A DNA stretch of 64,000 bases from Branchiostoma belcheri (Eukaryota; Chordata; Leptocardii; Amphioxiformes; Branchiostomatidae). Below the pieces are notes generated by a model. It saw only the letters and a list, made by a program, of their open reading frames with translations. It was not told the DNA's origin and did not search any database. Within the stretch, counting starts at the first letter, position 1. Each line of letters starts with the position of its first letter. The stretch spans positions 1,061,337 through 1,125,336 of the forward strand of contig NW_017803910.1 in the NCBI RefSeq assembly GCF_001625305.1, written 5' to 3'. Both the position numbers and the translations under genes were made by a program. This document shows positions 35,000 to 48,230 of the stretch, piece by piece.

Positions 35000-37900
35000 A
35001 CGGAAAGACAATCAAAGCCCGGTATTAGTCCCGTGGCATGCACAAGGTGTTCGCTGTTGTGAGCCTACAGACCGAATCTGTTCTAAAGATAGCTCACTTC
35101 ACACGCACGTAAACACTGAACCAAGTAGCCTAAATACTGTTTTTAGGTTGTCGTTTTGTCATGGATCCAAAGAACATAGAATTACGTCGACAATATCCCC
35201 ACTTCAGAACTGACAAAGAGGAACAATTAGATACGATTTGTATTATTTGTCGAGTTGCAAGAGTAAACGTACAAAGTAACAAACGTCATGACTGAGCAGT
35301 CACAACATTGCGTTGGGGCATGTCTCTTTTTCCAAGCACAGAATGTACTGCTGGACTGACTGCGTAGAGTTTCAGTTTAAGTACTTCGCTTCCCACACCA
35401 TACGGCCCTTAGCCCTTTCGCCCATGGATAATGCTACAACGTTAAGGGGGGGGGGTAGTCATTGGGACGGGCAATGGTTACAGGAGTCATTGGATACAGA
35501 CGGCCAAGAAAGACTCCCCTTCTCCTACCGAATCTGCTTAGAGATTAGTTGAAAACGGTATTGACGACAGCCTGCCATTTTTGAGCGAGCATAAGTGTAC
35601 ACATAACATCTCCACGGCCCATTGGTGTTCAAACTCCAGGTTCAAGTGTGCATTCAGCTGCAATTATACAATCAAGTGTCTACATTCCTGCACGTCAACA
35701 ATGGGGGAATCACGCAAGAAGTCCTCGCTGCTGTAAAAAAATTGCATTCTAAAATTTGCCACAGAAATGAAAATGTGCAGGAATGAAAAGAGGAAAGACA
35801 GGAAGGCTCTTCAATGATGGGCGATGAAGAGCCTCTCAAACTCTAGTTCAAGATGAATTCAAAGCTACAGAAATAGGAGCAATTTTAGATGTGTGGTTTA
35901 TAAATATAAAGTACAGGGTAATTGTTGGCTAACAAGAGTGATTACCATAAAGGTCAAGGTAATATAATTATTGTAGTTGCTCTATCAAATTCTATAGTTT
36001 ATCTTTCATGAATACCAAAGAGTTAGGTGAGTGAAAAGTTGAGTAACTCATCAGAGAGCAGCTGAACTCAGAATGTAGACAGGTTGGCAACTACACACAT
36101 CAGATGAAGAGAAGAAGGTTATGAAAGGATGCGGTGGCAGGACAGAATCAACAAAATATCTTGTCCACAGGCATCTATCCAGACAGGACGTACGTCATTT
36201 GTGTGGGTAGATGGATATCTGTAGCTGCATCTGCCTGGACAGCTCACGCCAAATTGTGCTGATGAGACCGGCCGGTACATCAGCCGCGGGCGTCGGAGCA
36301 CCTGACAGCCGGGTCCCTGCCACACGTGTACCGGCTTAGTTGAGATGATCGTACGATGTTTACACGAGAAGGCTTTGTCTCGGGTTTACCCCTGTGACTA
36401 AAGCTTTTAATGGATCGAGGCGCTTTAGTCAACATAAAGTGAAGGTTCTTCCAATTCCAGAAAGGTCGGCAGCTGCGGATTCAGGAAAACAGCCGTAATC
36501 ACATGCATCAAGAGTAGGCGGCATCAAATAAGGATGTCTTGCCGCCAATTCGTATGAAAGGTCGTCATCGTTGGTAAAGAACGCTGTATGAAGAATGTCG
36601 ATGAATTCGAAGGTTAGACATCCAGTTAATGAGCGAGGTGCACGAGGAAATTGTTACTCAAGCAACTGGATAGATTTGTATGAAGAGTTGTACGACGAAT
36701 GTTGCACTTTCAAGCCTAAAGATTGGTGAATTGTTTTATTTGAAGTTTGGAGTTAAGTTAGTCCAAGATGCCATTCCATTCTCTGTACGTGAAGTATAGA
36801 ATCTAATCTTTGGTGTTTACGGCTGGTGGACCATCCCGGGTATGTGCAGACGATATCACTTTGCCGCGTGGCTCTTAGCTCAATTTCCTCTCGCTGCTGT
36901 TTTATCGGGATCGGTTCTAAGAATGTCGACACCGGGCTTCCCTGACAGAAGCCAGACCACCAGGGGTCAGTAGGCTCTCACCCTGCCTCGGGGCACAGCA
37001 GATACAGGTCACCGAGACCTGCACTGGAATAACACCACACGTAGTTATAGGGGAGAGGCTAGGCCGGGAGCAATCTCAAAGCAGCTCTTTTTGGTGGCTG
37101 CAAAGACAGTATCAAATTGGCCAGGCAGTATCCATAGGCCAGACAGTTATATATAAACGTTGGCCACTGGTAACTGTCTGGCAAATGGATACTGCCTCGT
37201 CAATTTGACAAGATCTTTGCAGCCACCCAAAAGATCTGCTTTAAGATTAAGGGGGAGGGGGGCGCAGCTACTTTTCCGTGCCTTGCGAGGCGAGCGTTTG
37301 CTTACGTCACGTGACGTAACACAGGGTAACGCTGAAAAAGTCCAGAACAACCAGAGGAGGATTACACAGTTCCTGTTTATCTTGTTGTACTTGGCCGTCA
37401 GATAAAGAACACCCGATACCACGTGCACCGCTGTACACATGTCGCATGGCCGCATCTTACCCAGTATGCACCGCGTGACCTGAGATAACTTAGGTCTGGA
37501 CAAAACCAAGAAGCGTGCAGATAAACTGAACTGAAAACAGTTAGCTACTAGCGTAAAAGAACCCAACAAACGTATTGAGTAGAGTAGGGGCGACCCGGTG
37601 TGCTTGTCTAAATACCTACTAGGCTAGCCACTAGTACCTTACATTATACCTAATTTATAAGCTTCACTTTAGTTTAGGATGACAAAAGAAGAGGAGGATG
37701 TGTTTAGGTACCTTACTTGGGCCAGCATTTGAAAATAGGGGGAATAAAAGTATGTAGGTAGGTACGCATGTTCAAAGTAGGTTTGATTTAAAATTGGGTT
37801 GTCACTGTTTAAGTGATCAAAGTGTGGGTCCATACAAGGAGCTTTCATCAGCTCCTTGGTCCATACGACAATTAATAAATAACAGTAATTGCCTTTACCT

Positions 37901-40500
37901 AACTCGTATGTCACCACCGGGTATTGAATGACATAAATACCTAATAGCGGGACATTGCGGCATGTGAAGTGAAAATGAAATCGATGGAAAGTCGATACGC
38001 CAATCAATATGTCCTGCAAGCTTCAAAAGAGAATACGATCCTTCTGACGATATTTTCCGTGTAATCTGCACAGGCTAACTATCTTTGTAATTAAAAGAAA
38101 AACCATAGTCATAAAGGAGCATCACTTCGGTAGATTGATGTAGAAATGGGGTGACTTGAGGTTTCACCGATAAGGTAGCCCCTTAACAGATAGTAAGAGA
38201 AAAGAATTAAAGGTATTCTATCGAATTTGGCCGGCATCCAAAAAGTGGGTTTCTTGTAGCCAACGTTTCATGTAGCCCACGTACGATGAAGTTTCCGAGA
38301 AATTTTACCCTGCACTTTTATGTTTAATGGAACTGAAATGAAATCCATTTCGACAAATTGCGCTTTTAACCTAAAAACCTCACGAGGGTTGAATTGAAGA
38401 TGGATCGACCACTTAATAACGTCCTTCCGTTTGATATTAACTCAGCATTTTCTGCCAAGGCTCTTCGATCGAATTGACAGGTGACAGATAAAACTCGAAA
38501 GATGGGGTGGAGGTAAAATGTGAAGTATTTTGTGCCAAAATCCTGTTTTGTGCCCAAATCCTGAAGTACCGTCTTGTTGGTCTCGTCCTTATACGTTTGT
38601 ATAAGAAGTTTTTGTTGCAAATAGTTGCGCATTTTGCTGTATGCTCGTAGTCTGGGCGCCATTCTAGTTAGCTAGTTTACTGGTGCTCTCATGCCCCCCC
38701 CCCCCCCCAACATTGAGTCAAGGCAAACAAACGTATTAGGATTGTTATAGCCTCCCATTGGTGAGTATATTTGCCCGAAAACAGCAGGATTTATCCCCGA
38801 GGACATTGTGTTTTGTGCTTTTCCGCGGAACAGCTAGTCAAGGCGAGTTCACGGATGCCTTTTCTAACAGGTGGGCACAGAAGCGGGGTTGTTGGCAGTT
38901 TTGGGTCAAAGCCACGATGTCTGAACCTCCCGCAGAGCCGGGGCAGACATGGCCGTCTGCCAGAGGTCTGTGAGCTGTCACTGGTCCGTCACCGTGTGGG
39001 GGAAAACAACCACTCCGCCAATAGATATCAGAGTTCTCTTACACAACTTTGGGAAAGAACTTTCCAAGCTAATTTTTCTGCTAGCTCCCTTGAAGTTCCA
39101 ATGACAACTTCTCACCACCGATAGGCATGTACTGTAACAAGAAGAAATACTGACTCAACGTGAAATAATCCGTTTGTAGGATTTCAGGAAGGCCGTTGAA
39201 TGCCATCTACTTCTAAGGCTATCATCGTCATCTAGAGACCTACTGGTTCAAGCAAATGAACGTCATTCCACATTTAACGGTTCTACATACATTGCATTGC
39301 CCAACACTATGGGCATTGAGTATTACATTGATCTTTTTATCACCGAAAAGTACTTCTTTAAGAAAACGGGGAAGGTGTTTCCGGACTTTGTGGAAAATCA
39401 GTGGCTTGAATCTTCTGGACCCTTCGGTGGTTTCCTGAGTGATGGGGAGGGTTGAGATACCGATAAGTGGTTCCAAACGTGCCATAATGAGGTACAGGCC
39501 GTCAGTAAAGGTCTCGGGAAGGAGGAGGTTAGGTCACAGGATAACTGCAGGGGTGGTCAAACCCCCGTGTTGTGAGTAAACTGTGGGATTTGCGCTAAGC
39601 TGACGGAAAATTGCTGATACACTCTTGACGCAACGCTTCAACTAGCCAACACAAGTCAACGCTTTTAAAGTCGAAGCAGCAAAGTAATCGGCTCAAATTC
39701 AAACACATTGTACGAGCCTCAACGGAAAGTCAACATTATACTTCTCACAACATATACCACCGGTAGACTTTAAGGATTTTTTCGCTCAACAATAGATTTA
39801 GGCTGTTCCTTTGGTCGACAATGCTGGTACTCCACAAAAGAGTGAACGTCATGTTAGCTTTAGGGGTTCTGAATAAGATGTAAGAACTTCAAGCGCGTTT
39901 TGAAGATCGGTATAGGTCGCGAGCTTAGTTGTCAGGGGCAGCCATATTCCATTGAAAAACAGCGATCAACAAAAGAAGACAAACTGTACGTACAGTTGTG
40001 TAAGAAGGCGATAGCAGGCATTAGTTCGTTTCTTAAGATAATCGTCTGTAAACTTTGATCTTGTATCCACATCTTGTTTATAACATTTCAACGACCCCTA
40101 ACTGTGCCATTGCGTCACAACGCCGTTGGAAGAGGACTTCCTTTCTTACAAAAACTTCCTAAAGCTGCTACTTCAAGATACTGTAACATTTCTGTGACTA
40201 AGCCGGGAAATACATAATCAGGATGAAGCAAACATAACGCAGTGAGCACAAACGTCATACGCCAACGCATCCGGATAGAACCGGATTACAACATATGGAA
40301 AGCTTTACGTAATGTGTTTTGTTTCCTTTCCTTACAGCGCTTTTATGGACAGTTTGCGTAATAACCTTACCTTCTACTCTCAGCACACTAACGATTCAAA
40401 CATGTTTGTGATGTAAAGACTTACCATTTATTCGTTTATTACGAAACCTTTTAGCCCTGCTGGGCTAGTCTTCCAACGCTCAAACACATTTAAAATGACA
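35000..40500. other. Interval without a supportable gene
   Basis: Apart from the palindrome at 37079-37240 and an 18-base poly-C run near 38695-38708, I see no exon with acceptor, donor and open frame together. The minus frame at 37147-37569 runs through the palindrome and is not credible as a gene. Confidence 0.4.
37079..37240. mobile_element. Palindromic fold-back element, about 160 bp
   Basis: Arms 37079-37147 and 37173-37240 pair: agcagctctttttggtggct, gcaaagacagtatcaaattg and ggcaggcagtatcc-like wording on the left return inverted on the right as actgtctggcaaatggatac, tgcctcgtcaatttgacaag and tttgcagccaccc..agatctgct. The loop holds tatatata. A single-arm relative is at 5491-5565. Confidence 0.65.
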
Positions 40501-40590
40501 TAATTACATGGCACAGAAAAAGTACAGTAAAATTACTTTAAAAGACATAATTACATCACAAAATCAACGATTAACACACAAATACCTTAC

Positions 40591-40849
40591 CTTCATTAAT
40601 TACGACGCTGGAAAGATGTCTTGGCGGGAAACTGTTTTTCCTGGTGCGGCACGACTTGAAACAGGTGTTCGTCTGGGCGAACCTCGCTTCAGAGGTTTGG
40701 CACTCGTGCGGCGCGATCAGACGGCTGGTTGCTTCGTTTCTGAAAGAATCGCTGAGAAAAAACAAGTTTCAAACGCGTAGCACAAGGTTTTCTCAACACT
40801 GGTTTTGAGGGAAATGGTCGCAAACGCCGGCCTTGTGCTGTATTTATAG
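40591..40849 (-). promoter_or_regulatory. TATA promoter with first-exon-like sequence, gene not found
   Basis: The minus strand has ctataaata (40841-40849), an excellent TATA box. About 220 bases after the expected start lies a consensus donor (aatgaag|gtaagg, exon end 40591). An ATG lies just before the donor (atgaag|gtaagg). The exon has one open frame with three cysteines but no ATG at its start. No coding exon was found further left before the 376-residue protein gene, for which this could be a distant alternative start. Confidence 0.4.
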
Positions 40850-41609
40850 CGAGTATTTACATTCTTGTTCTGCGAAGTGTCGCCGTTATCAGACGACAGC
40901 GAGTGCCATACCAGAGAAATTACGTGAGGGAAAGAGAGCACAACTACAAATTACGGCTTTCACTTCAAACGGAAGGCTTATCTGTGAGCTGATAACGGTT
41001 TCGCGGTGTGATCTTTCCCGTGCCATATTTGGGATGAATCTCTCCAGATCGTAGGTAGTTTCCAAGTTCGTCCAACGGTTAACATTGAACTTCCTTTAAA
41101 CCTTATCAGTAAAAAAAAAAGGACAAGATTGTCAAGTTTTGCACGGTTTCCGCTCTTTGGGGCATTTTTGTTCTGTCGCGTGAGTGATGGCTGATTTTTT
41201 CCCGCCAATTTTCGTGAATGACTACCACATGGCGGTGGCCGAGAGCTGTGTCTATCATGACTTAAAACATCCGTCTGTGGCTTTTGAGAATTTCCAGAAC
41301 CAACCGCAGGTTGTCATAAAGAATTTTCAATAAAAAAAACAGAGAGACCTAGAAATACGTCGTTTGCAAAGCCAGCGCTGACAGCCTTACGCTTTCAAGA
41401 TTAACCAAGGAAAACGATACAAATTACTGCATCAAAACTCAACGGTAGGCTCGACGATCAGGACAAAAAGTTATTTTCTCCAACAACGAAAACAAACTTC
41501 CATACCGGAAAATTATTGAAAAGAACGCAATTTTACAGAGTCACAGTTGAACAGTCTCTGTACAGTGCTTTATAGCAACTTATGATAGATGCATATTCAG
41601 AAAACCAAC

Positions 41610-41738
41610 CTTGAACAGCGTTTCGCAGTGACTTCTGCGGTGTAGGATGGTATCGCGTCCCGTCGAGTCTCTAGTTCTTGTACCCTGGCTCAGTACGGTA
41701 GAACTGAGAACAGGCTGTGCTGAGAGCCCCCTTTATAT
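41610..41738 (-). promoter_or_regulatory. TATA promoter with short first-exon-like sequence, gene not found
   Basis: ggatataaagggg on the minus strand (41731-41738 core) is followed, about 95 bases after the expected start near 41705, by a donor ttcaag|gttggt (exon end 41610). It lies 0.9 kb upstream of the promoter at 40.85 kb and points the same way. Confidence 0.4.
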
Positions 41739-42349
41739 CCTCATCCACCATCTCTCATCACTCACAACCGGAGGGTATTGTAGAGGTTTACATACTACCT
41801 ATCTCTTATACGATAATCAGATCAATGAACTGCTTCCGCTGGATGTGCCCAAACCCCTTCAGACCCTCCGACAATGACGATTCTTTGATTTTTCAAGCTT
41901 CCTAGAACTGAAGGGCTCGCCCACGCGTCTAGAACAAGGCCTTCCGTCCCACCGGAAAACTTGAGCGGTTGCCCACTCCGGAAAAATTATCACCTGTTAG
42001 ATCGCGTAGTAGGAAGCGAAATCCTTGATGAAGTATTACACAACAGTTATTTCTGCTGCGGTGTTATGGATAGTCCTCGATAACAATGGAAACGGTTTCA
42101 AACTGGAAACCTTTTTTGGTAGGTCGGTGATTTAGCGGAAGTTTGGACAAGGCTGTACTGTGTACAACAAAGGGGAATGTTGGAGCCAAATTTAGCGCGA
42201 GGTTGTCCGGTGCGTCCATGTGTTTGTTGTTGCGGTGAAGAAAATGTCAGACGGACGAAGACAGGCTGACGGGCAGCCGGTCATGATGCGCGCGTGTAAG
42301 GGTCTACTTCTGAGACTCACATGTACATTTTCAGATAGAACTACATACA

Positions 42350-42588
<239 letters not shown>

Positions 42589-44081
42589 GACAAAATAATG
42601 TATGCCTCTCAAACTCTAGTCAACCATCGCATCACCGGGCCACCCAGACGGTGCACCCGACCTTGCTCCGAAACCGCACTAGGCAAGACGTTATCACTCT
42701 GATAGATACGTTTTAACAAATGACATGTATACTAAGATCTTTTGATACTCGCACGTTGATGATACATGTACATGCAAAACCGGTGCATGACACAAAAATT
42801 AAAGAGATTATAACAACACAAATACACGTAAGCTTCTAACAAACATAGACACTGGTAGAGACAACAGGCAAATTAGTGTCAATGGGAAACATTTACATAT
42901 AGATTACAGAGAGGAGAAGGATGTTCTCATGACCACAATGATTTGTTACATGTCATAATCTGACATTGTTGTAATACTTGTATAGGACTTACAAATGTTG
43001 TCAGAAATAGATTGGAACATGATTCTAAACAGGTAGAATGGATGGCGCTCATTAAAGCATGTTAATGACTTATATATGGTGTTTGGGGATTAACCAGAAA
43101 TGTTTTTGTTTCGAATTCTAAGAAATAGACTTCCTCTTCTGTTAAAGCTGTCAAGTCAAAGTAAGATAAAATGTACAGATTAGAACATCAAGTCAGCTTT
43201 AAAGGCCATATGACGTCAGTAGAAGGCATGTTTCTTGTCAGGAAATCTTTCATTCATTTCCTACTGTATGTACGACTTATGAACTTTTACGGTGTATTTT
43301 TACAGTTTATTTTAAATCGATATTTCTGCCAGCTGTGCAATTAATGTAGAACATGTAGCCAATTTTATAGATTTTGATTTTGCAACATAATGTCATCTCT
43401 CATATTTTCGCCGAGTAACTCTAGGTAAAATGTGTTATTAAGGCCTTCCCTTAAGTAGGATTGCCTTGAACACCTGGATATCTTAAGTGCCCATACCTCA
43501 AGAATTAGTGATAGTGTATTAGTAGATCTATCTAAATTCATAACTAGATACAATACTATAACACACTCGCTCCTTCCCCCACTAACCTACGTCCTGGGAA
43601 ACCGAGAACCGACCATATCTGTCTCCTGACGGAAGTTCCCACATATCACAAATGCCTTCACAACAAGCATTTCCTTTCTCTTAACATTTTATAGGCACTT
43701 TATACACCAGGGTTATCTATACTGCCATTCTGCGCTGGCGGGCCGGGCATTTTTGTTGCCACCTACACACGTTGTTGGCATTTCTCAAAAGAATACTTGC
43801 TAACAAGCACTGAGCTAGAGGTGTTGATGCCACTTAAATCTAACTATCTAGGTTTAGAAGTTAATTCCATTAAAGATGATACGCGTCGCCTTTACTCAGT
43901 TATCTACTCGCTTTCGTGACAGTTTGGATTAAGTGTCAACCGTTTTCTGAGAACTATTCTTTAATTTCTAACAGTTGCTCTTTCTTCTCGAGGAGAGAAA
44001 ATGTTTCACAATTGTTCAAATGCAAAGAAACAGTCCATCATTACTGGTACTGCGTTTGGGGACATAGCCAGGTTGACGATA

Positions 44082-44427
44082 GCCTGGCAGCCAGGCGTCT
44101 TCCACGGTAGTCTAGATGCTAGACTGATTCCAGGACCTACAAAGGACAACTCATCGGCTCTCGGGCCAACATACCCCCAAGAAAATTTAAACTCATGTCG
44201 TCCCTACAGCCGAGGAACTGGCCTGTATAGGCCATCGAAACTAGCCTGAGTACGGACTAGTCGACTGTTAGCTAGTTTCGATGGCCAGTGTACAGGCTAG
44301 CTCCTCGGCTGCAGGGCCAACATGTCCCCAATGAAATTTTACTAGACACCCAGGGTCTACCTAAAGGGATGACCTGATAACAGTCTGGCACCCAGACTAC
44401 CGGCACAATTCGCCTGGGTTCCAGGCT
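44082..44427. mobile_element. Nested fold-back element with agcctgg ends
   Basis: Outer ends agcctggcagccaggcg (left) and cgcctgggttccaggct (right) are inverted. Inside, a second pair of long imperfect arms (gggccaacat, ccgaggaactggcctgta, ggccatcgaaactagc against gctagtttcgatggccag, tgtacaggctagctcctcgg, gggccaacatg) folds around 44250. Non-coding. Confidence 0.6.
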
Positions 44428-44844
44428 AGGTTGACGCCATCTGCCTCGCGTTATCCCCGGACACGTGTATGCCGCGTGCCGTGCGGTGACTGCCCGACCC
44501 CGGCTCGTGTGCTGGCAATCCCCGCCACCCGCCCGTCACTTACAGCAAGGTCAGGATCAACCCTGAAGGGCGCACGGTCTACGGAATGTCGCAAATACGC
44601 AGGAAGAGTCAGTGTACCTGGACTCACTACAAAAACCTCTTTCAAAGACTCTCATAACACTATGACTCAACCTTCGCAAACACAGGATGGTTCAGTTACT
44701 TTAGAATAAAATTTTAGCTTAAAATCAGATACAAAATATTCCAAGTCCAAGTTAAAATTCATTGTTCAAACATGTCAGAGGACAAGTTATAACGAACTAG
44801 CACGGAAGTTGACGGAACTGGCTGGAGAGCCACAGCGACAATCT

Positions 44845-44951
<107 letters not shown>

Positions 44952-46359
44952 AAAAAGGGTTGAATTTTAGGACACCCACTAATCCACTATCAGTAGTCCC
45001 TGGGATATGGACACTTCAGATATGCAAGACATTCTGGAGAAACTCAAGGAACACCGTTCATTTTTATGTGGTTGTTTTCTTGATTTTTTTTTTCAAAATC
45101 GTCCGCGCGTCTTAAGGTCGAAGTCAGCAACTTCGGAGGTGCAAAAACTTTTATAGCTGATGATGAATGTGATAACATGGCATCAGCAGATAGTAGTAGA
45201 GTAATCCAAATGACCTTGAAGTTGCGTGGCCAGGTTCATCACCGCTGCCCGAGGCTCTTCACTGCCGCCCTGAATCCACAGTTTGGCGGATCACCAGGTA
45301 CTGGTGATTACCTAAGACTGCATGCCAGCAGACAAACAAGCAGGTTTGACACCTTGTTAAAATCATCGCTAACAACTGCCCGTTTAAATCACCGCCCCCA
45401 GGCACCGTGCACTGGGACTGGAAACTTTTTAACTACAGTTGTACTTACTTTGTCCAGTCTAGTCATTTCCGCTGTAGCTAAACCTGAACGTTTAGAGCGG
45501 AAGAAACAAACGATTTATAAGCTTGGAAATTGCAGATAATAGGTAAAGCAGCTGTAAGGTATTATTGGAAGAATTTCTAGTAATTTTGGCGCGGTCGCAT
45601 TCTTCGTAGGCCATCGTGCGATTTTTATGTCGTAATTTTTCAAGCAGGTTATGACTGAAATAACTTTTACAAGGTTCCTGGGCAGCCTTTTTCAAGAATA
45701 CCCTTAGTTTGCAAGATGGTGAGCTACGCCAAAGGGTGGTTTAACAGGCATGACAGATACAGATACAGAATACCCTTTTTATCGTACGATGATAGAATGA
45801 CCAATGTTGCCAGGCCGTTCGCGTTTCTTCTTGGAACAACCACTTGACGCAGAAGTTACGATTATTTCTGTTATCAATGGCCGTTTTGGCGTTTTGGCAA
45901 ATTTGCCTGTATCGTGACAACAATAACACGACTAGGTCGCCTCCTGGATTACTTTTGTAGCTCTGCTTTGGCCAGTTTGAAATGTCACCGCTGACGGTGT
46001 CTGCCCAGAGCCGCCGGATGTCAGACCTAAGTCCACCGTCCGCATCCGCCGTGCGATAGGTTTACGACAACAGATTTAGGACGCTGCTAAAGTCGATTGT
46101 GGATGTGTCGTTTTAAAAGTCTGAATACGGAAGGGGTTGCCGTCTTGAACTATGTCGGCAGGTAGGAGAAGGTTCCAGGTAAACAATACTTATACACATT
46201 ATATAGACACTTCAGAGTCTACTACTGCATACATTTCGGAGATTACTTCTGGACGTTTCAGGTGACATCCATTACTCTTCTTATAACGTTATATATAAAC
46301 ACTTAAATATGATTCAATCACGAGTCTTTGGCATGTTCAATCGGTTTTTCCAATGGATC

Positions 46360-47449
46360 AGCATAGTAGTAGTAGTAGTAAGCCTTTATTTAATCTCGAA
46401 TGCTTGTTCGGTACATACCGCTTTTCAACAAGGTCGAGGGTGAGGGCGGGGTCACGGAATTACAGATCAAACCAAAATATAATACAAAATCAAAACAAAA
46501 TGCAAACCAAAATATAATACAAAAATAAATAGCAAATCATCAGTCCGTTATCAGTCCAAGTTCCTTGTCATACTTCTAAATGTTCCCAATGACTGGGCTG
46601 CTCGTACATGTGGTGGCAAGGAATTCCACACAGTCGCCCCCGAGTACCTCAGTGACCGCCTGTACACTTCCAGTTGGGGCCTCGGTATGATGAGGTTGTC
46701 CAATGTGCTCTGTCTGGTGGATCTGGAGGCTTCATCTCTATACCGGATGAACACCCCTCGCATATGTGGTGGTAAAGAATTGTCCAAGGCCCTATACACT
46801 AGCATGGCTTTATGTTGACGGTGTAGAGTTCTCACGGACATCCATCCCAGACGAGAGAGGACTTCCCGTGATGGTGTTCTGTACGGGGCTTTCAAGATCA
46901 ATTTTCCTACTCGGTTCTGCATTCTTTGTATCTTAACATATTGTACCGAAATGGCACCATCCCAGACAGTACAGGCATAAGTTAAGTGTGGTAAAAATAT
47001 GGTGTTATACAAGGTGACAAGTGCAGATTGTGTGACAAAAGGTTGGACCTGACGCATTATTCCAAGCGCGCGTTTTAGTTTAGACAGAACATGAGTAACA
47101 TGAAAATCCCATTTCAGTTCGCTGTCAACAATTACACCAAGGTATTTAAAAGCCGGGACTACTTCAAGGGGGTTTCCATTCATTAATACTTGTAACTGGT
47201 CTTTTCCCCTAAGCCGATGCCGTGTGCCAATAAGCATGGCTTTGCACTTCTTGGCATTGACAGAAAGACAGTTAGCCACAAACCAGTGATGAAGACGGTC
47301 CATATCAGACTGAAGAGCCCTTTGTATGGTTTCTAAGTCAGGATGGCTGAAGTATACCACAGTGTCATCAGCATATAAAGCAATTTTGCAGTGCTGTATG
47401 CATTTTGGCATATCATTTACATACATTACAAACAAAAGCGGTCCCTATG
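46360..47449 (-). mobile_element. CR1/L2-type LINE, 3' part of the reverse transcriptase frame
   Basis: The minus strand is open from 47449 to the stop at 46551. It begins at GPLLFVMYVNDMP, passes the catalytic YADDTV motif, then the FKYLGVIVD box, and ends with the thumb and C-terminal part (VWNSLPPHVRAAQSLGTFRS). This is the second half of a non-LTR reverse transcriptase. The 3'UTR holds attaaataaaggc and ends in (TAC)n (46365-46380), the simple-sequence tail typical of the group. The frame upstream of GPLLF is cut by the satellite block at 47449, so the finger half is absent here. Its other piece lies at 48231-48702. Confidence 0.85.
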
Positions 47450-47690
47450 CTCTGCCTGCATATTTCCTATCCCTCCGTCTTTCTTTCCTCTCTCTGCCTG
47501 CATATTTCCTATCCCTCCGTCTTTCTTTCCTCTCTCTGCCTGCATATTTCCTATCCCTCCGTCTTTCTTTCCTCTCTCCATGCATATTTCCTATCCCCCT
47601 GTATTTCTGTCCTCTCTGCCTGCATATTTCCTATCCCTCCGTCTTTCTTTCCTCTCTGCCTGCATATTTCCTATCCCTCCCCTACATGTG
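47449..47690. repeat. Tandem repeat, about 40-bp unit, six copies
   Basis: Units of the type ctgcctgcatatttcctatc followed by cctccgtctttctttcctct recur almost unchanged. The repeat abuts the broken LINE frame exactly at the GPLLF codons. Confidence 0.85.
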
Positions 47691-47744
47691 AAACTATTTC
47701 CCGACTGAGATTCATATATATATACATGTATATACTTTCATTCT

Positions 47745-48210
47745 TTTAGTTTCACTGGATTTTTTCATCCTTCCCTGTTTGGATATATTTTCGCTTCCGC
47801 CGCACATTTATTTCTTTTACGTTTGCATGCGAGTTTCTCTTCTCTCCACGCGCGCACGTCGCGAGCGCGGAGAGAGAGGAAATAAACCGCATGCAAACGC
47901 AAGGAAAATGGGAGTAGTACGTACGTTCAAAAATATGCCCTCCTATTGACTTTTCATCCTACACATCAAACGTTTACCCAACAACTGGCGTTCTTTTATT
48001 TTCTTTCTTTAGTTTCACTGGATTTTCATCCTTCCCCGTTTGGATTAATTTTCTTTTCCGCGGCTCATTCCTTTTACGTTTGCATGCGAGTTTCTCTTCT
48101 CTCCACGCGCGCACATCGCGAGCGCGGAGAGAGAGGAAAAAAACCGCATGCAAACGCATGAGTAATGCGAGTAGGAACGCTTAAAAATATGCCCTCTCAT
48201 CGACTTTGCA
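47745..48210. repeat. Two tandem copies of a 262-bp unit holding a GC-rich hairpin, ending at an assembly gap
   Basis: Copy one (47745-47952) and copy two (48007-48210) share ttagtttcactggatttt, tttacgtttgcatgcgagtt, ctctccacgcgcgcac, cgcggagagagaggaaa and the ending aaaaatatgccct. Within each, cgtttgcatgcg .. ctctccacgcgcgc pairs with gcgcggagagag .. cgcatgcaaacg as a long hairpin. Copy two runs straight into the Ns. Confidence 0.7.
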
Positions 48211-48230
48211 NNNNNNNNNNNNNNNNNNNN
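48211..48230. other. Assembly gap (20 N)
   Basis: A run of 20 Ns, probably a placeholder of unknown true length. It splits the LINE, so the distance between its two parts here is not reliable. Confidence 0.99.

Noticed and set aside
37147-37569. 140-codon minus-strand frame
   Set aside because: Half of it is an arm of a palindromic repeat; no signals or motif.
44440-44660. Exon-like open piece with KVRINPEGRTVYG
   Set aside because: An acceptor-like site precedes it, but only 36 codons are open, no family is recognised and no partner exon was found.
45177-45539. 120-codon plus-strand frame
   Set aside because: No recognisable domain, no signal peptide and no splice signals at sensible places.
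47326-47749. Overlapping plus frames rich in FLSLRLSFLS-type repeats
   Set aside because: Translation of the 40-bp tandem repeat plus the complement of the LINE frame.
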